A stretch of 64,000 nucleotides of DNA from an uncultured Alistipes sp. (GTDB lineage Bacteria > Bacteroidota > Bacteroidia > Bacteroidales > Rikenellaceae). The DNA lies in the NCBI GenBank assembly GCA_944326035.1, contig CALVCS010000004.1:1-64000 (forward strand). Reading direction: 5' to 3'. The position numbers and the translations under genes are program-made. Shown here piece after piece: positions 1-7,068 of the stretch (its first letter is position 1; the number at the start of each line of letters is the position of its first letter). The notes below the pieces were generated by a model. The model made no database searches and was not told the DNA's origin. It saw only the letters and a list, made by a program, of their open reading frames with translations.

Positions 1-68
1 GGATCGATCTCACCCCGGATATGCAGGCGATAGCGTCCCAATGGATATAGTCGTTTCGGTCGTCCCAT
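1..68 (-). CDS. N-terminal fragment of a probable site-specific integrase (tyrosine recombinase)
   Basis: Only the first 22 codons lie in the window; the gene runs off the left edge. The visible start reads MGRPKRLYPLGRYRLHIRGE. I recall this short basic opening (MGRPxxxYPLGxxRLRIxGE) from N termini of Bacteroidota phage-type integrases, but 22 residues cannot prove it. A hairpin (93-125) and three spaced repeats (140-236) lie just upstream, which fits a mobile-element end. It could equally be another DNA-binding protein of the element. Confidence 0.4.
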   Translation of the reverse strand, partial: MGRPKRLYPLGRYRLHIRGEID

Positions 69-92
69 ACTGGAGATGTTTGAAATTAAAAA

Positions 93-125
93 ACAGAGGT
101 TGCGGTAATACTCACAAACCTCTGT
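93..125. other. Hairpin upstream of the integrase start
   Basis: The arms ACAGAGGTT (93-101) and AACCTCTGT (117-125) are perfectly complementary with a 15-base loop. It lies 25 bases upstream of the integrase start, so it would fall in its 5' leader or promoter. A structural or recombinase-binding role is inference. Confidence 0.45.
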
Positions 126-139
126 AAAGGTAATGAATT

Positions 140-236
140 TTGTCCAAACAAATCCCGATATTTCCTCCGAAAAAACATATTTTGTCCAAATAAACCGCGC
201 CATTTAAGGCGGTCAGATGCTGTTGTCCAAACAAAT
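140..236. repeat. Three direct repeats TTGTCCAAAYAAA spaced 41-42 bp apart
   Basis: Copies start at 140 (TTGTCCAAACAAAT), 182 (TTGTCCAAATAAA) and 223 (TTGTCCAAACAAAT). The start-to-start distances are 42 and 41 bp, close to four helical turns, which would put all copies on one DNA face. Each copy is itself a small inverted repeat (TTTGT-CCAA-ACAAA). The stretch 69-300 otherwise holds no gene. These could be arm-type integrase sites, excisionase sites or operators. Confidence 0.7.
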
Positions 237-275
237 TAAATCCCCGCCAATCTTATTGATTGACAGGGATTTAAT
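235..275 (-). terminator. Possible terminator after the DUF2795 gene
   Basis: The arms ATTAAATCCC (235-244) and GGGATTTAAT (266-275) form a 10-bp stem about 25 bases beyond the stop codon of the minus-strand gene ending at 301. A T-rich stretch follows on the minus strand, but the run is interrupted. It partly overlaps the third repeat. Confidence 0.4.
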
Positions 276-300
276 AGTTGTTTACGTGCTTAAAATCGCA

Positions 301-522
301 CTAATATTCTTCCTCGTTGAAGAAAAAGTCGTCTTTACTTGGGTAGTCTGGCCAGATATCTTCGATGCTTTCGTAGATGTCGCCTTCGTCTTCGATCTCC
401 TCCAGGTTTTCGATGACCTCAAGCGGGGCTCCCGAACGAGTGGCGTAATCAATCAGTTCGTCTTTGGTCGCAGGCCAGGGTGCGTCCTCCAGTTTTGAAG
501 CTAACTCTAAGGTCCAATACAT
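301..522 (-). CDS. DUF2795 domain protein
   Basis: A 73-residue acidic protein. The core LASKLEDAPWPATKDELIDYA matches DUF2795, a small family in which one such unit folds as a helical domain; the molecular function is unknown. The C terminus is strongly acidic (EEIEDEGD..., ending FFFNEEEY). It has its own -7 element TATTTTTG at 571-578 on the minus strand and is probably monocistronic. Confidence 0.8.
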   Translation of the reverse strand: MYWTLELASKLEDAPWPATKDELIDYATRSGAPLEVIENLEEIEDEGDIYESIEDIWPDYPSKDDFFFNEEEY

Positions 523-570
523 AGTAATTTGTTTTTTAGCAGTTTAACCGATGTATCCCTATATGGAGTG

Positions 571-578
571 CAAAAATA
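571..578 (-). promoter_or_regulatory. -7 element for the DUF2795 gene
   Basis: On the minus strand this reads TATTTTTG, a full match to the Bacteroidota -7 consensus TAnnTTTG, 48 bases upstream of the start codon at 522. Confidence 0.5.
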
Positions 579-587
579 TAAATTTTT

Positions 588-1148
588 TTATGAATTGTAC
601 TCCCAGAGGATTTCTTTTACGTGAAATTCGTCGGTCAGTTTCCTTCCTAAAACGTACAGATAGTCGGAAAGTCGGTTGATGTACTCTCCAACCGATTGAT
701 TGATCGAATTTTCCTCACCCATCGCAATGATACATCTTTCGGAGCGACGACATACCGTTCGAGCCAAGTTAGCCAGGGAGATTAACGGGTGTCCGCCGGG
801 TAACGTGAAGTGGGTGATGGGTTTTAACGTGGCTTGCATGGCATCGATCCGCTCTTCCAGAAAATGGACTTGCGCCCTCTCAAAAGTGGGTAGTTGTTTG
901 GTCACCGTATCCTCGGCGGCCAAATAGGAAGATAGACGCATCAAATCATCCATAATCTGCAGCAAATCGTGTCGATAATCGGCCAGATTCGCGGCGTCGG
1001 GATCCATGTTGTCGCGCAGATAGGAGATGTGGGCCATGAGTTCGTCGACGGTTCCATAGGCTTCGATACGAGGATGATTTTTGGGGACGCGGCGTCCGCC
1101 GATTAGTTGAGTCGTTCCGCGATCGCCGGTTTTGGTGTATATTTTCAT
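588..1148 (-). CDS. ATP:cob(I)alamin adenosyltransferase, PduO type
   Basis: This 186-residue enzyme transfers the adenosyl group of ATP to cob(I)alamin to make adenosylcobalamin, the cofactor of methylmalonyl-CoA mutase and similar enzymes. The N-terminal ATP-binding motif TKTGDRGTTQ (residues 5-14), the YGTVDEL segment (31-37) and the basic motif RTVCRRSER (130-138) are the family signatures, and the length is normal. It lies at the end of a minus-strand run after the genes at 1175 and 1727, spaced by 26 bases from the first. The cytosolic role is inferred from the lack of a signal peptide. The symbol (cobO/pduO/mmaB) cannot be chosen from sequence alone. Confidence 0.93.
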   Translation of the reverse strand: MKIYTKTGDRGTTQLIGGRRVPKNHPRIEAYGTVDELMAHISYLRDNMDPDAANLADYRHDLLQIMDDLMRLSSYLAAEDTVTKQLPTFERAQVHFLEERIDAMQATLKPITHFTLPGGHPLISLANLARTVCRRSERCIIAMGEENSINQSVGEYINRLSDYLYVLGRKLTDEFHVKEILWEYNS

Positions 1149-1174
1149 GATTCGGTAGGGGTTTGAAATGTGGA

Positions 1175-1723
1175 TTAAATATGGTAGTGTTGGGGTTGCA
1201 GTTTGGGGTCGAAAATAAAGATCATCAGATTGCCGCGGTCGACACTGACACAGGGGTAGCGATGGCGTATGGATTGAGCGGCCTCTCTGCCGCGACGAGT
1301 TAGGTGCGGGGCCAAGATAACCAATACATCGTGTTCGAGCGCCGCTTCGCGTGCCGTGTCGATCAGCGTGCGGGGCTGAACCCCCGGCAAGATTACCCGA
1401 AGTTTTCGTTCAGAGGGGAGTGTATTGTCTGGGAATTGTCGTTTTTCTGAACCTTGAGGAGTCGTTAAGATAAATTGATGTAATGTACAATACGTCTGCA
1501 GATTTTGGAGCATGATAGCCGTGCTTGACTTGACGCCTTCGGCCCGGAGGCATTCATAGAGACGTTGATCATCACTGTCGATCCGGTTACGCATAAAGAC
1601 GTGACGAACCATCCCGTACATAAACGGAGAGTGAATGCTTCGACCTCGAAAGTGACGCAGATGAATGCGTGAACGAACGCCGAAATAGACTCTGGAGATC
1701 GGTTTCGCAATACCTTGAAACAT
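1175..1723 (-). CDS. Degenerate methyltransferase-like protein
   Basis: A 182-residue protein. Near the N terminus it has the segment RGRSIHSPFMYGMVRHVF, which resembles the HSPF opening of Bacteroidota class I SAM-dependent O-methyltransferases. The rest is shorter than those enzymes (usually 200-250 residues) and shows no clear GxGxG SAM loop. Residues 130-178 look like the C-terminal beta strands of such a fold. It sits 3 bases after the flavoprotein gene at 1727-2998 and 26 bases before the adenosyltransferase, so the three may be one operon. Catalytic activity is doubtful; assignment is by fold resemblance only. Confidence 0.5.
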   Translation of the reverse strand: MFQGIAKPISRVYFGVRSRIHLRHFRGRSIHSPFMYGMVRHVFMRNRIDSDDQRLYECLRAEGVKSSTAIMLQNLQTYCTLHQFILTTPQGSEKRQFPDNTLPSERKLRVILPGVQPRTLIDTAREAALEHDVLVILAPHLTRRGREAAQSIRHRYPCVSVDRGNLMIFIFDPKLQPQHYHI

Positions 1724-1726
1724 AAC

Positions 1727-2998
1727 TTATCGGTCTTTTAGCTCGCCGGCCAGATGGCCGGTTGAATAGGCGATTTGCAGGTTGTATCCGCCGGTATCGG
1801 CGTCGATATCCAGCACTTCGCCGGCAAAATAGAGCCCTCGGATCCGCTTGGATTGCAGGGTCTGAGGGTCAACTTGGTCGGTACGTATCCCTCCGGCTGT
1901 TACGATGGCCTCCGAAAAGGGACGATAATCGGATATGGGCAGACGGAAGGCCTTGAGTTGGTGGATCCATGCCCGTTGTTCCCGATCGGATAGGGTAGCG
2001 AGGGCTTTGCGGGGGTCGATATCGGCCTTCTCCAACGAAAATAGGGCCAGGGTCGAGGGTAGCAATTTTCCTGCCAGGACCCGGACCGCGGTTGACGGAG
2101 CGAGGGCCGCCATTTCCCGTTCGATGCGGGCCTGCAATTTTTCGACACTCAGAGCCGGTTTCAGATCGAGCTCCAGGGTAACGCGATGCCCGTCGATCAG
2201 GGCATCGACCGACTGGCGACTCATCCGCAAGACAACAGGACCTCCGATTCCTTCCCCCAGGAACTCCAATTCCCCGAATTCGGAAGCGACCTTCTGTTGG
2301 TCGATCCATAGTCGGGCTTCGATATTTCGCAGGTGTAAGCCGCACAAGCTGCGTAGATCCTCTCCACATTCCAGTGGGGTTAGGGAGGGCCGGATCGGTT
2401 CGATGGCGTGTCCTGTCCGGTGGGCTAACCGATACCCGTCGCCGGAAGAGCCGGTGGCCGGATAAGAGGCTCCACCGGTCGCCAGAATAACGGCCTGGCA
2501 GGCGATCTCTTCCCGATGTCCGCCTTGTTGTTCAACCAGGATACTATGGATGTGTCCGCTGCGGGTCAGCAGTTCCAGTACTCGACTGTGGCACTCGATG
2601 CAGGCCCCTTGTTGCTGAGCCCAGCGGATATGGGCTTCGGCGACATCCCAGGCCCGACCGCTGGTGGGGAAGACGCGTTCTCCGCGTTCGACCGTCAAAG
2701 GAACTCCGATCTGTTCGAAAAAACGGACGGTTTGTCGGTTGTCGAACGCCTGAAAAGCCGGCCGGAAAAAGTCCGCACCTACCCGTACTTTGGCCAGGAA
2801 TTCGGTCCCTGTACGCATGTTGGTCAGGTTGCAACGCCCCTTCCCGGTGATACGGACTTTGCGTTGGGGCTTTTCCATGCGCTCACACAGCAGCACTTTC
2901 TTGCCGGTGGACGCAGCGACTCCCGCCGCCATGACTCCGGCTGCTCCACCTCCGACAACGATGACATCGAAATACCTCACAACGCTGAAATTTCCCAC
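1727..2998 (-). CDS. NAD(P)/FAD-dependent oxidoreductase, HI0933/BaiN family
   Basis: A 423-residue flavoprotein. The N-terminal dinucleotide-binding motif VGGGAAG (residues 15-21) binds FAD and is followed by the family motif RKVRITGKGRCNLTN. The C terminus has the second FAD motif, GGYNLQIAYSTGHLAG. Members are also annotated YhiN; one characterised relative (BaiN) reduces bile-acid intermediates, but most have no known substrate. The length fits the family. I used the ATG at 2998; a start a few codons later is possible. The start abuts the divergent nusB promoter region. Confidence 0.85.
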   Translation of the reverse strand: MGNFSVVRYFDVIVVGGGAAGVMAAGVAASTGKKVLLCERMEKPQRKVRITGKGRCNLTNMRTGTEFLAKVRVGADFFRPAFQAFDNRQTVRFFEQIGVPLTVERGERVFPTSGRAWDVAEAHIRWAQQQGACIECHSRVLELLTRSGHIHSILVEQQGGHREEIACQAVILATGGASYPATGSSGDGYRLAHRTGHAIEPIRPSLTPLECGEDLRSLCGLHLRNIEARLWIDQQKVASEFGELEFLGEGIGGPVVLRMSRQSVDALIDGHRVTLELDLKPALSVEKLQARIEREMAALAPSTAVRVLAGKLLPSTLALFSLEKADIDPRKALATLSDREQRAWIHQLKAFRLPISDYRPFSEAIVTAGGIRTDQVDPQTLQSKRIRGLYFAGEVLDIDADTGGYNLQIAYSTGHLAGELKDR

Positions 2999-3046
2999 AA
3001 AGATAAAAAAACGCCTCTGTTTCTTTTCGGTTCCCGAAAAAATATG

Positions 3047-3054
3047 TAGCTTTG
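3047..3054 (+). promoter_or_regulatory. -7 element for nusB
   Basis: TAGCTTTG matches TAnnTTTG and lies 66 bases before the chosen nusB start at 3120. It also helps reject the longer upstream reading frame as a start for nusB. Confidence 0.5.
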
Positions 3055-3119
3055 CCGACCGCGATAAGCAGATAACCTATTCATATCCCGAAGCCTGCGG
3101 GCTTCCTAAGTTCCTGAGC

Positions 3120-4064
3120 ATGCTAAGCCGAAGATTATTGAGAATTAAGGCGATCAAAGCCTTGTACGCGCACTTTAAATCGGAATCCGATTCGTTGGCC
3201 GCTTCTGAAAAGAACCTGATGTTCGGCATAGACAAAACCTATGAGCTCTATCATCAACTGTTGTGGTTGATTGTCGACGTGGCCGATGTCGCCGAGTCCC
3301 GCATCGAATTGGGCAAACGCAAACACCTGCCGACCCCTGAAGAACTCAATCCCAATACCAAATTTGTAGAAAACCGGGCCATTGCCGCGATTCGTCACAG
3401 TCAGGCATTAGTCGACTATCTGGAGTCGCACAAACTCGGTTGGGTCAACTATCCGGAGTTGATCAAGAAGCTCTATCGGGAGATGTTCGCCAGCGACTAT
3501 TATCAGGCCTATATGGCCGATGAAAAACGTTCGTTCAAGAGCGATGTCAAGCTGGTTCAGCACTTCTATGTCCAGACGGCGGATACGAGCGAAGATCTGG
3601 AAAACGTCGTAGAAGAACAGTCGATTATGTGGGCTGACGATGTGGATTTTGCCATCATTATGGTGTTGCGTACGCTTGACGACATGCGTGCCTCCCAGGA
3701 AGAGTTGCCGTTGCTGCCTAAGTTTAAGAACGAGGAAGACGAACGTTTTGTCAAAGAGCTTTTCCGGGGAACCGTGGTCAACCAGAAACAATATTTCGAA
3801 TATATCGACAAGTTTACGCAGAATTGGGATGTGGACCGCATTGCCTTCATGGATAATCTGATTATGGCGACGGCCATGACCGAACTGCTCTCCTTCCCGT
3901 CGATTCCGGTGAAGGTGACGCTGGATGAATATATCGAAATTGCCAAGTATTACAGTACCCCCAGCAGTAGTGTCTTCATCAATGGGGTACTCGATAAGAT
4001 CGTAGAAGAGTTTCGTCGAGAAGGTCGTTTGGAAAAGAGCGGCCGAGGTCTTTTGGAAGCGTAG
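3120..4064 (+). CDS. nusB: Transcription antitermination factor NusB, long Bacteroidota form
   Basis: A 314-residue protein. The opening MLSRRLLRIKAIKALYAHFK and the C-terminal third (from about residue 200, with a helical region ending in DGVLDKIVEEFRREGRL-like sequence) match NusB, which binds boxA RNA with NusE/S10 to promote antitermination of rRNA operons. Bacteroidota NusB proteins carry a long N-terminal extension, so the length is normal for the phylum though twice that of E. coli. The ATG at 3120 was chosen because the protein similarity begins there and a -7 element lies at 3047. A lipoprotein gene follows 4 bases later. Confidence 0.88.
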   Translation: MLSRRLLRIKAIKALYAHFKSESDSLAASEKNLMFGIDKTYELYHQLLWLIVDVADVAESRIELGKRKHLPTPEELNPNTKFVENRAIAAIRHSQALVDYLESHKLGWVNYPELIKKLYREMFASDYYQAYMADEKRSFKSDVKLVQHFYVQTADTSEDLENVVEEQSIMWADDVDFAIIMVLRTLDDMRASQEELPLLPKFKNEEDERFVKELFRGTVVNQKQYFEYIDKFTQNWDVDRIAFMDNLIMATAMTELLSFPSIPVKVTLDEYIEIAKYYSTPSSSVFINGVLDKIVEEFRREGRLEKSGRGLLEA

Positions 4065-4068
4065 GACG

Positions 4069-4500
4069 ATGAAAAGTTGGTGGTTGGGACTCTTGGCTTT
4101 AGGAATAGTCTCTTGTGGCGAGGCGGCCCGATCTACGCAAAAGGAGGAAGGGTCGAAGGTCGTTCCCGAACGAATCATCGCTTTGTCTGATAGCTCGCTG
4201 CGGGCCGGTCAGACGGATACCGTGGATATGGGGCGCATCCATGACGGGGAGCGTATCCGCCAAGATTTCTGGATCCGGAACGATTCCTCGAAACCGTTGT
4301 TGATTCTGACCGTAAAGACCAGTTGCGGTTGTACCGCGGTCGATTTCTCGAAAACGCCACTGGCTCCCGGAGAGATGACGCCTTTCTCGTTTACGTTCGA
4401 TAGTCGCGGATTTAGCGGCTTTATTTTCAAGCATATCACGGTCTCGACCTCGATTGCGAGCGAACCTTATCGGATGATTTTGCTCGGAGAGGTGTTGTAA
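4069..4500 (+). CDS. DUF1573 lipoprotein
   Basis: A 143-residue protein. Its N terminus MKSWWLGLLALGIVSCGEAA is a signal peptide with a lipobox (IVSC), so the mature protein should be lipid-anchored. The segment VKTSCGCTAVDFSKTPLAPGE is the hallmark of DUF1573, an immunoglobulin-like domain common in Bacteroidota exported proteins and of unknown role. It starts 4 bases after nusB, so co-transcription is likely, although a functional link is not obvious. Confidence 0.85.
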   Translation: MKSWWLGLLALGIVSCGEAARSTQKEEGSKVVPERIIALSDSSLRAGQTDTVDMGRIHDGERIRQDFWIRNDSSKPLLILTVKTSCGCTAVDFSKTPLAPGEMTPFSFTFDSRGFSGFIFKHITVSTSIASEPYRMILLGEVL

Positions 4501-4557
4501 TTGTCGGAAAGCATCGCGACATTTTGGTCTGTTTCTTGCACAATCAAGGGAAAATAT

Positions 4558-4565
4558 TAACTTTG
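4558..4565 (+). promoter_or_regulatory. -7 element for yajC
   Basis: TAACTTTG, a full match to TAnnTTTG, 29 bases upstream of the yajC start codon. Confidence 0.55.
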
Positions 4566-4594
4566 CGAAATAAATTTAAACAAATACGCATATT

Positions 4595-4924
4595 ATGAAT
4601 TTGATGACGATTATGCTTCAGGCAGCTCCTGCCGGGCAGGGAGGCGGAGGAAGCATTCAGTTTTTGATTATGATGGTGCTGATCTTCGTGGTGATGTATT
4701 TCCTGATGATCCGCCCGCAGCAAAAGAAACAAAAAGAATTGATGAAATTCCGTAACGCACTGGAAAAAGGCCAGAAAATCGTAACCGCCGGAGGAATCTA
4801 CGGAACGGTGAAAGAGGTGAAAGAACAGTATGTGTTGATGGAAGTGGACAACAACGTGACGATTCGCGTCGATAAGAGTATGGTGATGAAAGACTCTTCG
4901 GATCTGTCCAGCCAAGGAAAATAA
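4595..4924 (+). CDS. yajC: Preprotein translocase accessory subunit YajC
   Basis: A 109-residue inner-membrane protein with a single transmembrane helix (about residues 24-41, ending YFLMIRPQQKKQKE). The RPQQKK motif right after the helix and the C-terminal soluble domain (KGQKIVTAGGIYGTV) are diagnostic for YajC, the small partner of SecDF in the Sec holotranslocon. The 15-residue glycine/alanine-rich N terminus is a little longer than in E. coli. It has its own promoter element and is followed by a strong bidirectional terminator. Confidence 0.93.
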   Translation: MNLMTIMLQAAPAGQGGGGSIQFLIMMVLIFVVMYFLMIRPQQKKQKELMKFRNALEKGQKIVTAGGIYGTVKEVKEQYVLMEVDNNVTIRVDKSMVMKDSSDLSSQGK

Positions 4925-4938
4925 TTTTGACACTATGT

Positions 4939-4975
4939 AAAAAGCCCCGCGATTCGAAAATCGCGGGGCTTTTTT
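4939..4975. terminator. Bidirectional terminator between yajC and the M28 peptidase
   Basis: A 15-bp perfect stem: arms 4939-4953 and 4960-4974 around CGCGGGGC, with A- and T-runs on both sides. It can serve yajC on the plus strand and the convergent peptidase gene on the minus strand. Confidence 0.9.
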
Positions 4976-4998
4976 GTGTGGAAATATCAGAACCGAGC

Positions 4999-6321
4999 CT
5001 ATTCGGTTTTGCGATAGGTCAGATTCAGGGGTTCGAAAGCCAGTCGATTGATCAGGTTTTCGATGTAGTGGTAGGTCATGACCATCCCTTCATAGTTGAT
5101 GCGATCGGCGCGGTCACCCGGGGTGTGATAGTCCACATGATGACGGGTCCCGAACGAGAAGGCCGGAATCCCTTTCTGATAGAACGGCGTATAGTCGGTC
5201 GGACCGGTGCCGCGGAACTCCCAGATCAGGTCCAGTTTGTCGTTGTTGGGCAGGCTGGCGAACAGATCGACGCCTTCGTATGCACTGCCGATGCCACGAA
5301 TCGTTAGGCCTTTGGCATCCATGCGCCCCATCATGTCGATATTGACCATCACTTTTACCTTGTCGAGCGGTTCGACGGGGTTAGCCGCATAGTGTTTCGA
5401 ACCTTTCAGCCCGCGTTCTTCCGCTCCGAACAGAATGATGATGACATCCTTTTTCAGAAAAGCCCGTCGTTGGCTGATGGCGCGAGCCAACTCCATAACG
5501 CCTACGGTTCCGGAGGCATTATCATCGGCTCCATAATAAATTTTTGTCTTGCCTTCATATTCACCGACCCCCATGTGATCGTAGTGGGCCCCCAGGATCA
5601 TTACATCTCCTTGCGGGTTATTGGCTTTGGGTGCCGCGATTTTAGCGACGATATTGAAAGTGTGCTCGGTGAGCATATTGACCGCCACGCTCCCTTCGAC
5701 ACTTTTGCCGGTGAGGGTTTTCGCTACTTGAGGCGTTACCTTGAAGATGGCGATCGACCCGGTCGGCCAACGTGCCGGCAGATTGCTCAACGGTTGACCG
5801 GTCATTAAAATACCGGCTGCTCCGGCTTTGAGGGCCATTCTTTCCCGGGCTCGTTGTTCCGATCCGTCGGTATAACTGCGTGGAGTGAGCTGTACCAGCA
5901 CAAATTTACCTTTGACATCTTTCCCGATGTAATCGTCTTCCTTGCCTTCACCGACGTTGACAACCTCCCCTTGGAAGGTGCCGGTAGCCGATGTTAAAGC
6001 GGGCAGGTAATCTTTTCCATAGGTCAGGGTGCGTTTACCGACTTTTAAAGCACATTGAGCGGCATTGAGTTCCCGGTAAGCCTGGTAGGAAAATTCCTGG
6101 AATCCGTTGTTGGCCAGCAGTTGCACGCCGTCCAATCCGGCCAGAAAGTCACGAATGTAGTTGGCCGCGAGGGTGTCTCCCCGGGTGCCCGGTTCTCGAC
6201 CGGCAAACTCGTCACTGGCCAATGTGTACAGATGTTTCTTGAAGCGTTCTTCCAGGCTTTGGGCTTGGAGGGCCGACACAGCCAATAGCGAGACGCAAAG
6301 GAGCAATACAGTTTTTTTCAT
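4999..6321 (-). CDS. Exported M28-family zinc aminopeptidase
   Basis: A 440-residue protein with a signal peptide (residues 1-20) and a PA-type insertion domain (about 110-230). The two-zinc site of M28 is complete: H246 in GAHYDHMG, D266 in ADDNASG, the catalytic pair E301-E302, D329 in NIDMMG, and H399 in DYHTPGD. It should remove N-terminal residues from peptides in the periplasm or outside the cell. It starts 12 bases after the DUF5606 gene and probably shares its promoter. The preferred substrate cannot be told from sequence. Confidence 0.92.
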   Translation of the reverse strand: MKKTVLLLCVSLLAVSALQAQSLEERFKKHLYTLASDEFAGREPGTRGDTLAANYIRDFLAGLDGVQLLANNGFQEFSYQAYRELNAAQCALKVGKRTLTYGKDYLPALTSATGTFQGEVVNVGEGKEDDYIGKDVKGKFVLVQLTPRSYTDGSEQRARERMALKAGAAGILMTGQPLSNLPARWPTGSIAIFKVTPQVAKTLTGKSVEGSVAVNMLTEHTFNIVAKIAAPKANNPQGDVMILGAHYDHMGVGEYEGKTKIYYGADDNASGTVGVMELARAISQRRAFLKKDVIIILFGAEERGLKGSKHYAANPVEPLDKVKVMVNIDMMGRMDAKGLTIRGIGSAYEGVDLFASLPNNDKLDLIWEFRGTGPTDYTPFYQKGIPAFSFGTRHHVDYHTPGDRADRINYEGMVMTYHYIENLINRLAFEPLNLTYRKTE

Positions 6322-6333
6322 GGGTTAAATAGG

Positions 6334-6795
6334 CTATTGTTTCGTTGTTTCTGATTCAGGTTTCGATGCATCCTGGGTTTCCTGGGCTTCGCGTGCTTCG
6401 TCTGCCCCGGATTTGAATTCGGTCATGCCGGCGGCAACGAGAATGTTATACCACGAAACGACCTTTTTTATGTCCGACACCCGAACGCGATCGCGGTCAT
6501 AATCCGGCAATACTTCGGCAAACAGTTTTTTCAGCTCTTCGGGCGAAGATTTGGGAGAGATGGTCTCTTTACCGCCGGTTTTGGTAAACAGCGCTTCGAA
6601 TACGCGTGCCAACGGCAGATCTTCCCCTTCGGTGTAGATGGCGATTTCGCCCAGCGAGCTGACGCGGGCATGGGGTGAGGTGTTGAAACGATGGCCGTCT
6701 ACGACCGATTCGACGATGATTCCGTTTTTGCTTTGGGCGATGTATTTGTACAGCCCGCTCTGACCCGATATAGCCAATATTTCCTGAAGTCTCAT
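6334..6795 (-). CDS. DUF5606 domain protein
   Basis: A 153-residue protein. The opening MRLQEILAISGQSGLYKYIA and the following segment IVESVVDGHRF match DUF5606, a conserved Bacteroidota family of unknown function. The N-terminal part resembles a small beta barrel; a helical segment follows (residues 88-125) and the last 25 residues are a low-complexity E/A/T-rich tail. It is first in a two-gene operon with the M28 peptidase and has a -7 element at 6828-6835. No signal peptide is seen, so it is presumably cytosolic. Confidence 0.82.
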   Translation of the reverse strand: MRLQEILAISGQSGLYKYIAQSKNGIIVESVVDGHRFNTSPHARVSSLGEIAIYTEGEDLPLARVFEALFTKTGGKETISPKSSPEELKKLFAEVLPDYDRDRVRVSDIKKVVSWYNILVAAGMTEFKSGADEAREAQETQDASKPESETTKQ

Positions 6796-6827
6796 GATAA
6801 ATAAATTTGGTTAAACAATGAAGGCAA

Positions 6828-6835
6828 CAAATATA
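6828..6835 (-). promoter_or_regulatory. -7 element for the DUF5606-peptidase operon
   Basis: On the minus strand this reads TATATTTG (TAnnTTTG), 32 bases upstream of the start at 6795. The remaining 6836-7068, before thrA, shows no gene and no recognisable leader peptide. Confidence 0.5.
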
Positions 6836-7068
6836 ATAAAAGGCGAGCGGAGCGGCAAACGAAAACGTTGTTTTCCCGCGAGAGAAGGGTATGCCGTCTT
6901 TAAGATTTCCATAACCCCTCTGAGACCGGGAGACGAAAAGCGTTAGGTCGTAGTCCTGCTTATCGGTCAAGCTGCTGAAAGAGCGCCATATGTCGGGCGA
7001 TGGGATTAGGAAATTTCTCAAAAATTTTATAAAATTGCGATCTTATCATCTTATTTTAACTGGAAGCT

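Noticed and set aside
1869..2369. 166-residue minus-strand ORF inside the flavoprotein gene
   Set aside because: It is an out-of-frame, Arg/Pro-rich shadow of the HI0933-family gene.
6836..7068. Leader peptide for threonine attenuation before thrA
   Set aside because: No short ORF rich in Thr or Ile codons and no terminator hairpin is present in the gap.
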